Part shown: positions 8,088 to 16,363 of the stretch, one piece after another
Position numbering within the stretch: position 1 is the first letter of the stretch
Layout: each line of letters begins with the position of its first letter
From: JASLDZ01 sp964242625
GTDB lineage: Bacteria; Pseudomonadota; Alphaproteobacteria; Caulobacterales; Caulobacteraceae
Assembly: GCA_964242625.1 (NCBI GenBank)
Contig: CAXTAO010000019.1
Span: forward strand, 1 to 60,403
Reading direction: 5' to 3'
Length of the DNA: 60,403 nucleotides
The notes under the pieces: generated by a model
Told to the model about the DNA's origin: nothing
The model's database searches: none
What the model saw: the letters and a program-made list of their open reading frames with translations, nothing else
Position numbers and translations under genes: made by a program

Positions 8088-9125
8088 GTGGGCCGCGCCA
8101 CCATCACCGACGTGGCCCGACACGCCGACGTGTCGATCAAGACCGTCTCGCGCGTGATGAACGGCGAGCGCGCGGTGAAGGCCGCCACCCGCGCGCGCGT
8201 CGAAGCAGTGATGGCCGAGCTCAGCTATCGGCCGAGCCTCTCGGCGCGAAGCCTGGCGGGCGCGCGCGCCTATCTCCTCGCGCTCGTGTGGGACAACCCC
8301 AGCACCAGCGCCGAGTACATCAGCGACCTGCAGCGGGGCGCCGCGGCCCGGTGCCGCGCCTCGGGCCGCCACCTCCTGGTCGAGCCGGTGGACGGCGAGC
8401 CGGCCGTCGAGGCCCTGGCCCGACTGGTCGCGGCGGTGCGGCTTGACGGCTTCATCCTGCCGCCACCCGTGTGCGACGATCCCGACGTGCTGGCGATCCT
8501 GGACGAGACCGGTACGCCCTACGTGCGCATCTCCCCCGCGCTCACCCCGGAGCGCAGCGCCAGCGTCGGCATGAACGACCAGGCGGCGGCGGCGGCCATG
8601 ACCACCCGCCTACTCGAACTCGGCCACCGCGACATCGCCTTCGTACGGGGGCACCCCGAACACGGCGCGGCGGAGGGGCGCGAGCAGGGCTTCCTCAGCG
8701 CCATGACGGCGCGCGGGATCGAGGTCGGGCTGGAGCGCCGGCCGCAGGGATGGTTCTCGTTCCGCTCGGGCGCGGCCGCGGGCGAGGCGCTGATGGCGCT
8801 GACGCCCCGGCCGACCGCGGTGTTCGCCGCCAACGACGACATGGCGCTGGGCGTGCTCGCCGCCGCGGCGCGGCTCGGCCTGCAGGCTCCCGAGCACCTT
8901 TCGGTGGCGGGGTTCGACGACATCGAACTGGCGCGCTCGATCTGGCCCGAGCTCACCACGGTGCGCCAGCCGGTGGCCGAGCTCGCCGGGGCGGCGGCCG
9001 ACCTCCTGATCACGGGCGCCGCCACCCCCGCCGCCGGCGAGCCGCCGCCGCGCCGCATGCTGGGCTTCGACGTCCTGATGCGCGGGACGACGGGCCCCGC
9101 GCCGGGACCGGTCGGCCGCCGCTAG
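8088..9125 (+). CDS. LacI-family transcriptional regulator
   Basis: A 345-residue repressor-type regulator. The N-terminal helix-turn-helix and hinge are classical: TITDVARHADVSIKTVSRVMNG, then the hinge near YRPSLSARSLAG. This is followed by a periplasmic-binding-protein-like ligand domain containing VFAANDDMALGVLAAA and the SVAGFDDIELA motif. Start GTG 8088 has GGAGGAG at 8079-8085. Members usually sense a sugar and repress neighbouring sugar genes. Here no sugar transport or catabolism genes adjoin, so the target is unknown and may be distant. The stop overlaps the convergent downstream gene by about 4 bp. Confidence 0.94.
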   Translation: MGRATITDVARHADVSIKTVSRVMNGERAVKAATRARVEAVMAELSYRPSLSARSLAGARAYLLALVWDNPSTSAEYISDLQRGAAARCRASGRHLLVEPVDGEPAVEALARLVAAVRLDGFILPPPVCDDPDVLAILDETGTPYVRISPALTPERSASVGMNDQAAAAAMTTRLLELGHRDIAFVRGHPEHGAAEGREQGFLSAMTARGIEVGLERRPQGWFSFRSGAAAGEALMALTPRPTAVFAANDDMALGVLAAAARLGLQAPEHLSVAGFDDIELARSIWPELTTVRQPVAELAGAAADLLITGAATPAAGEPPPRRMLGFDVLMRGTTGPAPGPVGRR

Positions 9126-10096
9126 TGGAAGCGCGGCTTCTTGAGGAGCCGGCGGCGGTCGGTCGAGGTGACGCGCAGTTCGAACACGTCGCCTTCGCGG
9201 TCCACCACGAGCGGGATATCCACGCCCGCCGGACCTAGCGCCCACACCGCCCGATAGAAGCCCGCGAGGTCGTCCACGTCCTCGTCGCCCACGCTCACGA
9301 TCGCGTCGCCGCGGCGGAGCTCGGCCCGACTGGCCGGCCCGCCGTCCGCCACGCCGAGGATGGTCACCCGCCCCTCGGCCTCCTGGGCGAAGACGCCGAG
9401 CCACGGGCGCGCGGGGCCATCGTCCGCCCCGGTGAGGAGCCGCTCGAACACGGGCGTCAGGAGCTCGATCGGCACCATCATGTTCAACGGAAGCCGGCGC
9501 CCGCCGGGCGCCTCGCTCTCCAGCTGCAGCGAGCCCAGGCCCAGGAGGTCGCCGTCGGGGCCGATCAGCGCCGCTCCGCTCCAGTGCGGGTGGGCGGGCG
9601 CGGTGAAGAGCGCCGCGTCTAAGAGGTACTCCCAGTAGCCGGCGAACGACTCGCGCGCCATCAGCCGCGCCGCCGCCGCGTGCTTGCGGCCGCCTGCGCC
9701 GGCGGTGATCAGCATGTCGCCCGGGGAAAGCCCGCGCGAGTCGCCCAGGCGCAGGGCGGGCGCGTCCAGCGGCTCCAGCGCCTGCACGAGGCCGAAGCCC
9801 GTGGCGGCGTCGACGCCCAGCACGTGGCCCGGCACGGCGCGGCCGTCCTGCGTCGTCAGCGTCACCGACGACGCCTCGGTGACGAGGTAGCCGATGGTCA
9901 GCACCACCCCATCGTCACGCACCACCACGCCGTTGCCCAGCCGCTCGGTGCCGAGCGTGCCGGCGGTGAAGGCGTCCTCGGGCACCCGCGCCTCGAGCGC
10001 CACCACGGCGCGCAGCGCGCGGTCGAGGTCAAAGGCGCAGGTCTCGGGCCGCGCGCGGTCGGCGGCGTCAACTTCGTAATCGTCGAACACAGGCAC
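9122..10096 (-). CDS. Trypsin-fold HtrA-like protein with PDZ domain and degenerate catalytic triad
   Basis: This 324-residue protein has the layout of an S1C (DegP/HtrA) protease: a trypsin-like domain (about 25-215) and a C-terminal PDZ domain (about 225-315, with GRVTILGVADGGPASRAELRRGD). The active-site segments look altered. Where HtrA proteases have TNxHVV, this has VLTIGYLVTEA (no His). The Asp segment reads DAATGFGLVQ instead of TDLAVL. The serine loop reads PHWSGAAL rather than GNSGGP, so only the Ser may survive. It lacks an evident signal peptide. The GTG at 10096 is chosen because AAGGAG lies at 10107-10112 (minus strand). It probably acts as a peptide-binding or regulatory pseudoprotease rather than a protease. 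Confidence 0.82.
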   Translation of the reverse strand: MPVFDDYEVDAADRARPETCAFDLDRALRAVVALEARVPEDAFTAGTLGTERLGNGVVVRDDGVVLTIGYLVTEASSVTLTTQDGRAVPGHVLGVDAATGFGLVQALEPLDAPALRLGDSRGLSPGDMLITAGAGGRKHAAAARLMARESFAGYWEYLLDAALFTAPAHPHWSGAALIGPDGDLLGLGSLQLESEAPGGRRLPLNMMVPIELLTPVFERLLTGADDGPARPWLGVFAQEAEGRVTILGVADGGPASRAELRRGDAIVSVGDEDVDDLAGFYRAVWALGPAGVDIPLVVDREGDVFELRVTSTDRRRLLKKPRFH

Positions 10097-10206
10097 GGAT
10101 AATCGGCTCCTTGGGCGACACCGAATGTCGGCACGGGCCGGCGCGGAGGCAAGGGTGTGTCGCCCTTGAGCTTTCGCGACATGCTGCAGCGCACTACCAC
10201 GCTTGC

Positions 10207-11445
10207 ATGACCTCCACCTCCAGCTCCGCGGCGGCCGCCCCCCGCCTGGCTGAGCGCGCGCACGCGCCGTGGGGCGAAGTGCTGCTCTTGGGCGCGCTGA
10301 CCATGTTCGGCTCGGTGGCCATGGACATGTACCTCCCGGCCCTGCCCCACATCGCGAGCGTGCTGCACGCGAGCCCGGGCGCGGCGCAGGCGACCATCTC
10401 AATCTTCCTGCTGGGCCTCGCCGTCGGGCAGCTCGGCTTCGGCCCGCTGTCCGACCGCTGGGGTCGTCGCGCGCCCATCCTGATCGGCGTGGCGCTGTTC
10501 GTGGGCGCCTCGGCGCTCTGCGCGGTGGTCACCGACGCACGCGTCCTGATCGCCCTGCGACTCGTGCAGGCGGTGGGCTCGTGCGCCGGCATGGTGATCG
10601 CGCGCGCGGTGGTGCGCGACCGCTACGAGGACCACGAGGTGCTGCATGTCTTCTCGCTCCTGACCCTCGTCTTCGGCGTGGCGCCGGTCTTGGCGCCGCT
10701 GGTGGGCGGGTGGGTCATGGCGGTGGCGGGTTGGCGCGCGATTTTCGGGGTGCAGGCGGCCTTCGGCGTCGCCGTGGGCGCCGTCGCCTTCTGGAGGCTG
10801 GAGGAGAGCCGGTCGGAGGCGACGCGGCTGAAGGCGCTGGGCGAGCGCCCGCTCCAGAGCTACCTGTCGCTGCTACGGGAGCGCCGTCTCGTGGGCTACC
10901 TCCTCACCGCCTCGCTCTCGGGGGCGGCGCTCTTCTCCTACATCACCGCCGCCCCCGCCGTGGTGATGGGCGTCTTTGCCATACCCGCGGCGCACTTCGG
11001 TTGGGTGTTCGGGATCAACTCGGCGGGGCTGGTCGGCGCCTCCCAGCTCAACGCCCGGCTGGCGCGGCGCGTGCCGGCGCGCACCCTACTCTTGGGCGCC
11101 CTCCTCGTGGCGATCGGCGCGGCGGCGGTGCTCATGGTGGACGCCCTCACCGGCTGGGGCGGGCTGTGGGGCGTGCTCGTCCCGCTGTTCGTGGTCATCG
11201 CGGGCTTCGGCATGAGCCAACCCAACGCCGGGGCGGAAGCGCTGAAGGTCGACCGTACGCGCGCGGGGGCGACGTCGGCGCTCCTGGGCTTCGGCTCCTT
11301 CGGCGTGGGCGCGCTGGCGGGGGTGGCGCAGCAGGTCGTGGGCGGCGGGCCGCTCCGCGCCATGGCGGCGGTGATCCTCGGCGCCCTTCTCCTGGCGCTG
11401 GCCGCCTTTCTCGTCGTCACGCCCCGCGAGCGGGCGACCGCCTAG
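10207..11445 (+). CDS. Bcr/CflA-family multidrug efflux MFS transporter
   Basis: A 412-residue, twelve-helix major facilitator. The first helix region MDMYLPALPHIA and the loop GFGPLSDRWGRRAPIL are hallmarks of the Bcr/CflA drug:proton antiporter subfamily; the arginine-rich RDRYEDHE loop after helix 4/5 also fits. It would export small toxic compounds using the proton gradient. The ATG at 10207 precedes a short Ser/Ala-rich cytoplasmic tail. It is divergent from the pseudoprotease gene with a 110-bp shared upstream region, and its stop overlaps the convergent glycosylase gene by 4 bp. The substrate cannot be inferred. Confidence 0.93.
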   Translation: MTSTSSSAAAAPRLAERAHAPWGEVLLLGALTMFGSVAMDMYLPALPHIASVLHASPGAAQATISIFLLGLAVGQLGFGPLSDRWGRRAPILIGVALFVGASALCAVVTDARVLIALRLVQAVGSCAGMVIARAVVRDRYEDHEVLHVFSLLTLVFGVAPVLAPLVGGWVMAVAGWRAIFGVQAAFGVAVGAVAFWRLEESRSEATRLKALGERPLQSYLSLLRERRLVGYLLTASLSGAALFSYITAAPAVVMGVFAIPAAHFGWVFGINSAGLVGASQLNARLARRVPARTLLLGALLVAIGAAAVLMVDALTGWGGLWGVLVPLFVVIAGFGMSQPNAGAEALKVDRTRAGATSALLGFGSFGVGALAGVAQQVVGGGPLRAMAAVILGALLLALAAFLVVTPRERATA

Positions 11446-12650
11446 GACAGGGCGGCGGCCAGGGCGGGGGCGAGGCCGCCCCGGCCGGCGACCTCGACCC
11501 CGGCGAGCCCGAGCCAGCCGGCCATGAGCCCGAGCTCGGCCGCCAGCGCCTCGGCGGTCTCGGGCGGCGCGGCCGGCTCGGCGTGCGCGGCTTGCACGCG
11601 CAGCACGCCCGCCGCCCGGTCGGCCTTGAGGTCGACCCGCGCCACGATGCGTTCGCCCAAAAGGAAAGGCAGCACGTAGTAGCCGTGCTCGCGCCGGTCC
11701 TGCGGCGTGTAGATCTCCAGGCGGAAGCGCACGCCCCACAGCCGCTCGGTGCGGGCGCGCTCCCAGATCAGCGGGTCGAACGGGGCCAGGAGGGCGCGGG
11801 GGCGCACCCGGCGCGGCGAGCGCGCGTCCGGGTGGAGGAAGGCCGGGCGGCTCCACCCCTCCACCCGCGCCGGCAGGAGCGCGCCGGCCTCCACGAGCTC
11901 GGCGAGGCGTGGCGCGACCGGCGGCGGCAGGCGGAAGTAGTCGGCGAGGTCGCCCGCCGTCGCCACGCCCAGGGCGCGCGCGGCCTCCAGGAGGAGAGCG
12001 CGGTGCGCCTCGGCCTCGCCCGGGGTGGCGGCGGCCAGCACCTCGGCCGGGAGCACGCGCTCCGGCAGGTCGTACATGCGCTCGAAGGCTCGGGTGCGCG
12101 TGCGGGTGGTGAGCCGGCCCGCCCAGAACAGCCACTCGAGCGCCTGCTTGGGCGAACTCCACCCCCACCAGCCCCCCTCGCCCCGCCCCTCGAACGCCGA
12201 GGCGGGGAGCGGCCCTTCCGCGACGATGCGCGCGAGCACGGCGTCGGCTTCGCCCCGGCGCTCGCCCGCGAAGGCGGCGAGCCGACCGTAGATGCGCTCG
12301 CCCCGCTCGGCGCGCGCCATGCGCCAGCGGAACAGGGGCTGGCTCTCCACCGGCAGGAGCGAAGCCTCGTGGGCCCAGTACTCGAACAATCGCCGGGGTC
12401 GCCCGCCCCAGGCGGCGCGTTCCAGCACCACGCGGGGGTAGGCGCCGAGCCGCGAGAACAGCGGCAGGTAGTGCGCGCGCGCGAGCACGTTGACGCTGTC
12501 GATCTGGAGGAGCCCCAGCCGGCGCACCCCCGCGCCCACGCGCCGCCAGTCCGCCCCCTCCGGGTGCTGCGGCCGCGGCTCGGCGAAGCCCTGGGCGGCC
12601 AGCGCCACGCGGCGCGCCTGCGCCGCCGAGAGCTGGACCGGGGCGCTCAC
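11442..12650 (-). CDS. YcaQ/AlkZ-family winged-helix DNA glycosylase (interstrand crosslink repair)
   Basis: This 402-residue protein belongs to the HTH_42 (AlkZ/YcaQ) family, tandem winged-helix monofunctional DNA glycosylases that excise bulky alkyl adducts and can unhook interstrand crosslinks. The catalytic QxD motif is visible as LLQIDSVN, followed by the family segment ARAHYLPLFSRLG and, further on, WAHEASLLP. The C-terminal region contains LLAPFDPLIWERARTERLWG and the YYVLPFLLGERIVARVDLKADR segment shared by the family. The start is GTG 12650, overlapping the stop of the upstream transporter gene (GTGA), so the two are co-translated. YcaQ-type rather than toxin-specific AlkZ is my best guess. 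Confidence 0.9.
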   Translation of the reverse strand: MSAPVQLSAAQARRVALAAQGFAEPRPQHPEGADWRRVGAGVRRLGLLQIDSVNVLARAHYLPLFSRLGAYPRVVLERAAWGGRPRRLFEYWAHEASLLPVESQPLFRWRMARAERGERIYGRLAAFAGERRGEADAVLARIVAEGPLPASAFEGRGEGGWWGWSSPKQALEWLFWAGRLTTRTRTRAFERMYDLPERVLPAEVLAAATPGEAEAHRALLLEAARALGVATAGDLADYFRLPPPVAPRLAELVEAGALLPARVEGWSRPAFLHPDARSPRRVRPRALLAPFDPLIWERARTERLWGVRFRLEIYTPQDRREHGYYVLPFLLGERIVARVDLKADRAAGVLRVQAAHAEPAAPPETAEALAAELGLMAGWLGLAGVEVAGRGGLAPALAAALS

Positions 12651-13399
12651 ACCCGGGCGCGGAAGGGGCTGAAGTCGGTCGCCTCGTCGTAGACGTCGAG
12701 CCCTTCGGCGCGCTTGAGACCGTTCACCACCGCATAGGTCACGGGCGTCAGGAGCGCCTCCCACGCCACCTTGAGCACGAACTGGGTCACCGCCACCGCC
12801 GCCACCGTCTGCGGCGACCAGACGCCCAGGAAGGCCAGCGGGTAGAACAGCGTCGAGTCGACCGCCTGGGCGGCGACCGTGGAGCCTATGGTGCGCGTCC
12901 ACAGCCAGCGCCCTCCCGTCAGCACCTTGAGGCGGGCGAGCACGAAGCTGTTGACGAACTCGCCCGCCCAGAAGGCGGCGATGGACGCGGCGACGATACG
13001 CGGCACCTGGCCGAACACCTGCTCGTAGGCCGCCTGCCCCGTCCACCCCGGCGCGGGCGGCAGGGCCACCACCACGAGGCTCATCACCGCCATGAACACG
13101 AGCGCGCCGAAGCCCACCCATATGCACCGCCGCGCGCGGGCGTAGCCGTACACCTCCGTCAGGATGTCGCCGATGACGTAGGAGACCGGGAAGAAAAGGA
13201 TGCCCGCGCCGAACGGCCAGAGCCCGAGGCCCGGCAGCCGGATCGCCGCGACCTTGCCCGCCCCGATTACGTTGGACAGGAGGAGGATGGCCACGAAGGC
13301 CGCCATGGTCACGTCGAAGAAGCGCAGGTGCCGGCCCGCCAGCGCGGACGCCGCCACCCGCGTCAACCCGCGCCCGTCGTCCTGGGAGAGCTCAGCCAT
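12647..13399 (-). CDS. YhhQ-type queuosine precursor transporter (VUT family)
   Basis: A 250-residue integral membrane protein of the YhhQ/VUT family (PF02592), which imports queuosine precursors (preQ0/preQ1) for tRNA modification. Characteristic parts are ILLLSNVIGAGKVAA in the first helix, PVSYVIGDILTEVYGYARAR, and the C-terminal AQAVDSTLFYPLAF and LTPVTYAVVNGLKR segments, across about six membrane helices. The ATG at 13399 is chosen; an upstream extension has no start with a ribosome site. It is coupled by a 4-nt overlap to the ycaQ-like glycosylase downstream; the functional connection is not obvious. Confidence 0.92.
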   Translation of the reverse strand: MAELSQDDGRGLTRVAASALAGRHLRFFDVTMAAFVAILLLSNVIGAGKVAAIRLPGLGLWPFGAGILFFPVSYVIGDILTEVYGYARARRCIWVGFGALVFMAVMSLVVVALPPAPGWTGQAAYEQVFGQVPRIVAASIAAFWAGEFVNSFVLARLKVLTGGRWLWTRTIGSTVAAQAVDSTLFYPLAFLGVWSPQTVAAVAVTQFVLKVAWEALLTPVTYAVVNGLKRAEGLDVYDEATDFSPFRARV

Positions 13400-13441
13400 G
13401 CTGGCGTCATAGCCCAGCCCCGTACCGGCGGCGACGCACAC

Positions 13442-13471
13442 GAAAACGGCCCGGGCGGGCGCCCGGGCCGT
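13442..13471 (-). terminator. Rho-independent terminator of the csbD gene
   Basis: An 11-bp perfect stem (13446-13456 with 13461-13471) and a 4-nt loop; read on the minus strand it is followed by TTTT. It lies downstream of csbD and upstream of the yhhQ gene, isolating csbD as a monocistronic unit. Confidence 0.8.
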
Positions 13472-13506
13472 TCGGTTCCGCCAGGGCGGTTCCGCGTAGG
13501 CGGACC

Positions 13507-13878
13507 CTACTTCTTGAACACGCCCTTGATCGCGTCCTCGGCCTTGCCGAGCGCGTTCTGGATCGAGCCGCCCGTCTTCTCGGCGGCGCCCTCGGCCTGA
13601 GTCTCGCGGTCGCCCGTGAGCTTGCCCCAGCCTTCCTTGACCGAGCCGCCCAGCTTGTGGCCGGCCCCGTCAACGCGGTTGTCGCTGACGGGCTGCTCGC
13701 CGCGGTCGTGCAGGAAGCCCGCGTCCTCGACCTTGCCGGCGGCGTTCTGGACCGAACCGCCGGCCTTCTGCGCCGTGCCTTCAGCCTGCGTCTCGCGGTC
13801 GCCGGTCAGCTTGCCCCAGCCTTCCTTGACCGAGCCGGACAGCTTGTCGCCCGCGCCTTCGGTACGATCAGTGCTCAT
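13507..13878 (-). CDS. CsbD-family stress protein with two tandem CsbD domains
   Basis: CsbD proteins are small, hydrophilic, stress-induced proteins of unknown biochemical role. Usual members have about 60-70 residues and one domain. This 123-residue protein carries two: residues 1-54 and about 65-121 repeat the same pattern, each with SVKEGWGKLTGDRETQAEG. The two copies differ by only a few substitutions, so the duplication is recent or under strong constraint. The linker contains FLHDRGEQPVSDN. The ATG at 13878 has a GAAGGA ribosome site just upstream. A perfect general-stress promoter motif and its own terminator flank the gene, matching the expected stress regulon membership. Confidence 0.93.
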   Translation of the reverse strand: MSTDRTEGAGDKLSGSVKEGWGKLTGDRETQAEGTAQKAGGSVQNAAGKVEDAGFLHDRGEQPVSDNRVDGAGHKLGGSVKEGWGKLTGDRETQAEGAAEKTGGSIQNALGKAEDAIKGVFKK

Positions 13879-13925
13879 TGTGGTGATCCTTCAAAAGGGG
13901 GCCGAGACATGCAACTCAGTCGGAA

Positions 13926-13951
13926 AACGGCCAATTGATGTAGGGAGTTCC
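13926..13951 (-). promoter_or_regulatory. EcfG (general stress sigma factor) promoter for csbD
   Basis: On the minus strand GGAAC (13951-13947) is followed after exactly 17 nt by CGTT (13929-13926). This matches the alphaproteobacterial EcfG/SigT consensus GGAAC-N16/17-CGTT with no mismatch. Transcription would begin around 13918, giving a leader of about 40 nt before the csbD ATG. Confidence 0.8.
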
Positions 13952-14005
13952 GTGCAACGACATCGGCCCGCTTCCGCCCGCGTGTCCGCGCGTTAGAGAG
14001 GCGTC

Positions 14006-15892
14006 ATGCCGTCCCAAGCCGACAACCCGACCGAGGTGTTCAAGCGCGCCCTGGCCCACGCCGCCCGTTCGCTGGCCGAGACACCCGATCTGGAGGTCGC
14101 CTTCTCCGGCGAGGGCCCGTCCCTGCAGGGGCGGCGCGCGGTCCTCCCCCATCCGCCGCGTGACCCGACGCCGCGCGAGGCGGCGCGCATCCGCGGCCTC
14201 GCCGACCGCATGGCGCTACGGCTCGCGCACCACGACGCCGAGGCGCACGCGCGCCTACGCCCCGTCGAGGCCGAGGCGGCGGCCGTGTTCGAAGGGCTCG
14301 AGCAGGCGCGGCTGGAGGCGGTGGGCGCCTTGGCGCTGGGCGGCGTGCGCGCCAACCTCGCCGCCGCGCTGGAGGCCGACGTCGAGCGCAAGGGCCTCGC
14401 GCGGATGGACGACCGCACGCGCCTGCCGCTGGGCGAGGTCCTGGCGCTCCTCGCGCGCGAGCGGCTGACGGGCGAACCTCCGCCCGCCGACGCGCGCCGC
14501 CTCGTCGACGCCGCGCGGGAGGAGGTCGAGCGCAAGGCCGGGGCCGACCTCGACCGTCTCCTCGCCGCCGTCGCCGACCAGGGCGCTTTCGCGCGCATCG
14601 CCCGCGCCATCGTCGCCGACCTGCAGCTCGCCGATCTGTCGGAGGAGGCGGGCGACGAGCGCGAGGAGGAGGACGACGAGGAAGGGGAGGACCAGGGCGC
14701 CGACGCCGAGGGCCAGGACGACGAGGGCGCCGCACCCGAACCCGAGGGCGCGGGCGAGAGCGACCCGCAGACGGCCGAGGGCGACGGCGCCGCGTCCGAC
14801 GGGGAGGCGGGCGAGGAGATCGAAGCGCAGGAGGCCGCCGACGACTCGGAGGAGCCCGCCGACGTCGGCGAAGGCCTGCGCCCGACCCGGCCGGAGCCGG
14901 GCCGCGAGCCGGAGCGCGCGCCCGCCTACCGCGTCTACTCGACCGTCGCCGACGAGATAGTGGAGGTGGAGGACCTGGTCGATCCCGAGGAGCTGACGCG
15001 GCTGCGCGCCTATCTCGACGGGCAGCTCTCCAACCTCGCCCAAGTGGTGTCGCGCCTGGCCAACCGGCTGCAGCGCCGCCTGATGGCCCAGCAGAGCCGC
15101 GGCTGGAGCTTCGACCTGGAGGAAGGCGTCCTGGACGCCGCCCGCCTCACCCGCGTCATCCTCGATCCCACCGCCCCCCTGTCGTTCAAACAGGAGGAGG
15201 AGGCCGAGTTCCGCGATACCGTGGTGACCCTCCTCCTCGACAACTCGGGCTCCATGCGCGGGCGGCCGATCACGGTCGCGGCGGTCTGCGCCGACATCCT
15301 CGCCCGCACGCTGGAGCGCTGCGGCGTGAAGACGGAGATCCTGGGCTTCACCACCCGCGCGTGGAAGGGCGGACAGGCGCGCGACCGCTGGATCAAGGAC
15401 GGCAAGCCGCCCCACCCCGGTCGCCTGAACGACTTGCGCCATGTCGTCTACAAGTCGGCCGACACACCCTGGCGGCGCGCGCGCAAGAACCTCGGCCTGA
15501 TGATGCGCGAGGGACTCCTCAAGGAGAACATCGACGGCGAGGCGCTGCAGTGGGCGCACGCGCGCCTGGCGGGCCGGCCCGAGCAGCGGCGCATCCTGCT
15601 CGTCATCTCCGACGGCGCGCCCGTGGACGACTCGACGCAATCGGTGAACGACCCGCACTACCTCGAGCGGCACCTGCGCCGGGTGATCTCCGACATCGAG
15701 GGCGCGGGGCTCGTCGAGCTGGCGGCTATCGGCATCGGGCACGACGTGACGCGCTACTACCGGCGCGCCGTGACCCTGGTGGATGTCGAGCAGTTGGGCG
15801 GAGCGCTGGTCGACAAGCTGGCGGAGCTGTTCGACGAACCCGCCCCCGAACCAAGACCCCGCGCGCGGCGCCCGACGCTGCGCGCCGCCTGA
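14006..15892 (+). CDS. cobT: CobT, aerobic cobaltochelatase subunit
   Basis: CobT is the VWA-containing subunit of the CobNST cobaltochelatase that inserts cobalt into hydrogenobyrinic acid a,c-diamide in aerobic B12 synthesis; it pairs with the AAA+ subunit CobS. The 628-residue protein has the CobT N-terminal region, a very acidic low-complexity middle (about residues 210-300, runs of Glu and Asp), and a C-terminal VWA domain. Its MIDAS motif is DNSGS beginning at Asp412, and ISDGAPVDDST follows later in the domain. Start ATG 14006. cobS is not in the window. A strong hairpin follows the stop. cobT next to rpmB is an arrangement I associate with alphaproteobacteria. Confidence 0.96.
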   Translation: MPSQADNPTEVFKRALAHAARSLAETPDLEVAFSGEGPSLQGRRAVLPHPPRDPTPREAARIRGLADRMALRLAHHDAEAHARLRPVEAEAAAVFEGLEQARLEAVGALALGGVRANLAAALEADVERKGLARMDDRTRLPLGEVLALLARERLTGEPPPADARRLVDAAREEVERKAGADLDRLLAAVADQGAFARIARAIVADLQLADLSEEAGDEREEEDDEEGEDQGADAEGQDDEGAAPEPEGAGESDPQTAEGDGAASDGEAGEEIEAQEAADDSEEPADVGEGLRPTRPEPGREPERAPAYRVYSTVADEIVEVEDLVDPEELTRLRAYLDGQLSNLAQVVSRLANRLQRRLMAQQSRGWSFDLEEGVLDAARLTRVILDPTAPLSFKQEEEAEFRDTVVTLLLDNSGSMRGRPITVAAVCADILARTLERCGVKTEILGFTTRAWKGGQARDRWIKDGKPPHPGRLNDLRHVVYKSADTPWRRARKNLGLMMREGLLKENIDGEALQWAHARLAGRPEQRRILLVISDGAPVDDSTQSVNDPHYLERHLRRVISDIEGAGLVELAAIGIGHDVTRYYRRAVTLVDVEQLGGALVDKLAELFDEPAPEPRPRARRPTLRAA

Positions 15893-15897
15893 TACGA

Positions 15898-15932
15898 CGA
15901 AGGGCCCCGCCGTCGCCCGGCGGGGCCCTTCG
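15898..15932. terminator. Bidirectional terminator between convergent cobT and rpmB
   Basis: A perfect 15-bp stem (15898-15912 paired with 15918-15932) with a 5-nt loop TCGCC. It sits between the cobT stop and the rpmB stop, which converge, so it can serve both. Short A/T stretches in the flanks are weak. Confidence 0.8.
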
Positions 15933-15949
15933 TCTGCGTCGGTCTCGCG

Positions 15950-16249
15950 TCAGGCCTGGGCGGCTTGCCCGGCGAGCTTGGCCCTCACCTGGCGCTTGAT
16001 CTTCAGCGCGCGGGGCGACAGCACCTCGTCGCGGCTGTTCAAGAGCACGGCGTCGAGACCGCCCCGGAAGTCGAGCGTGCGCAGCGCCGCGTTGGTGATC
16101 TTGAGCCGGAAGGTCTGGCCCAGCGACTCGCTCTGCAGCGCGATGTCGGCCAGCGACGGCAGGAAGCGGCGCTTGGTCTTGATGTTGGAGTGGCTGACGT
16201 TGTGGCCGACCATGGGGCCCACGCCCGTGAGTTCACAACGGCGGGACAT
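15950..16249 (-). CDS. rpmB: 50S ribosomal protein L28
   Basis: L28 is a small component of the large ribosomal subunit. The 99-residue product starts with SRRCELTGVGPMVGHNVSHS and continues with NIKTKRRFLP, the family signature, then RLKITNAALRTLDFRGGLD. The ATG at 16249 is chosen because homology begins exactly there; the open frame extends upstream but without similarity. It is monocistronic and convergent with cobT. Only the first segment retains a cysteine, so this is a zinc-free type of L28. Confidence 0.97.
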   Translation of the reverse strand: MSRRCELTGVGPMVGHNVSHSNIKTKRRFLPSLADIALQSESLGQTFRLKITNAALRTLDFRGGLDAVLLNSRDEVLSPRALKIKRQVRAKLAGQAAQA

Positions 16250-16363
16250 GACGCGAAGACCTCTGACGACGGGTAATCCGCAGGCGCGAACGCCCGGATG
16301 AAGGGGCGGCACGGCGGAGGCGCGCGTATACCGGCCGGAAGACGTTGCGGTCAAGGCCGCGCC

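Noticed and set aside
10269..12692. About 800-codon plus-strand open frame
   Set aside because: It overlaps the Bcr/CflA gene out of frame and the antisense strand of the YcaQ-like gene; no recognisable domain.
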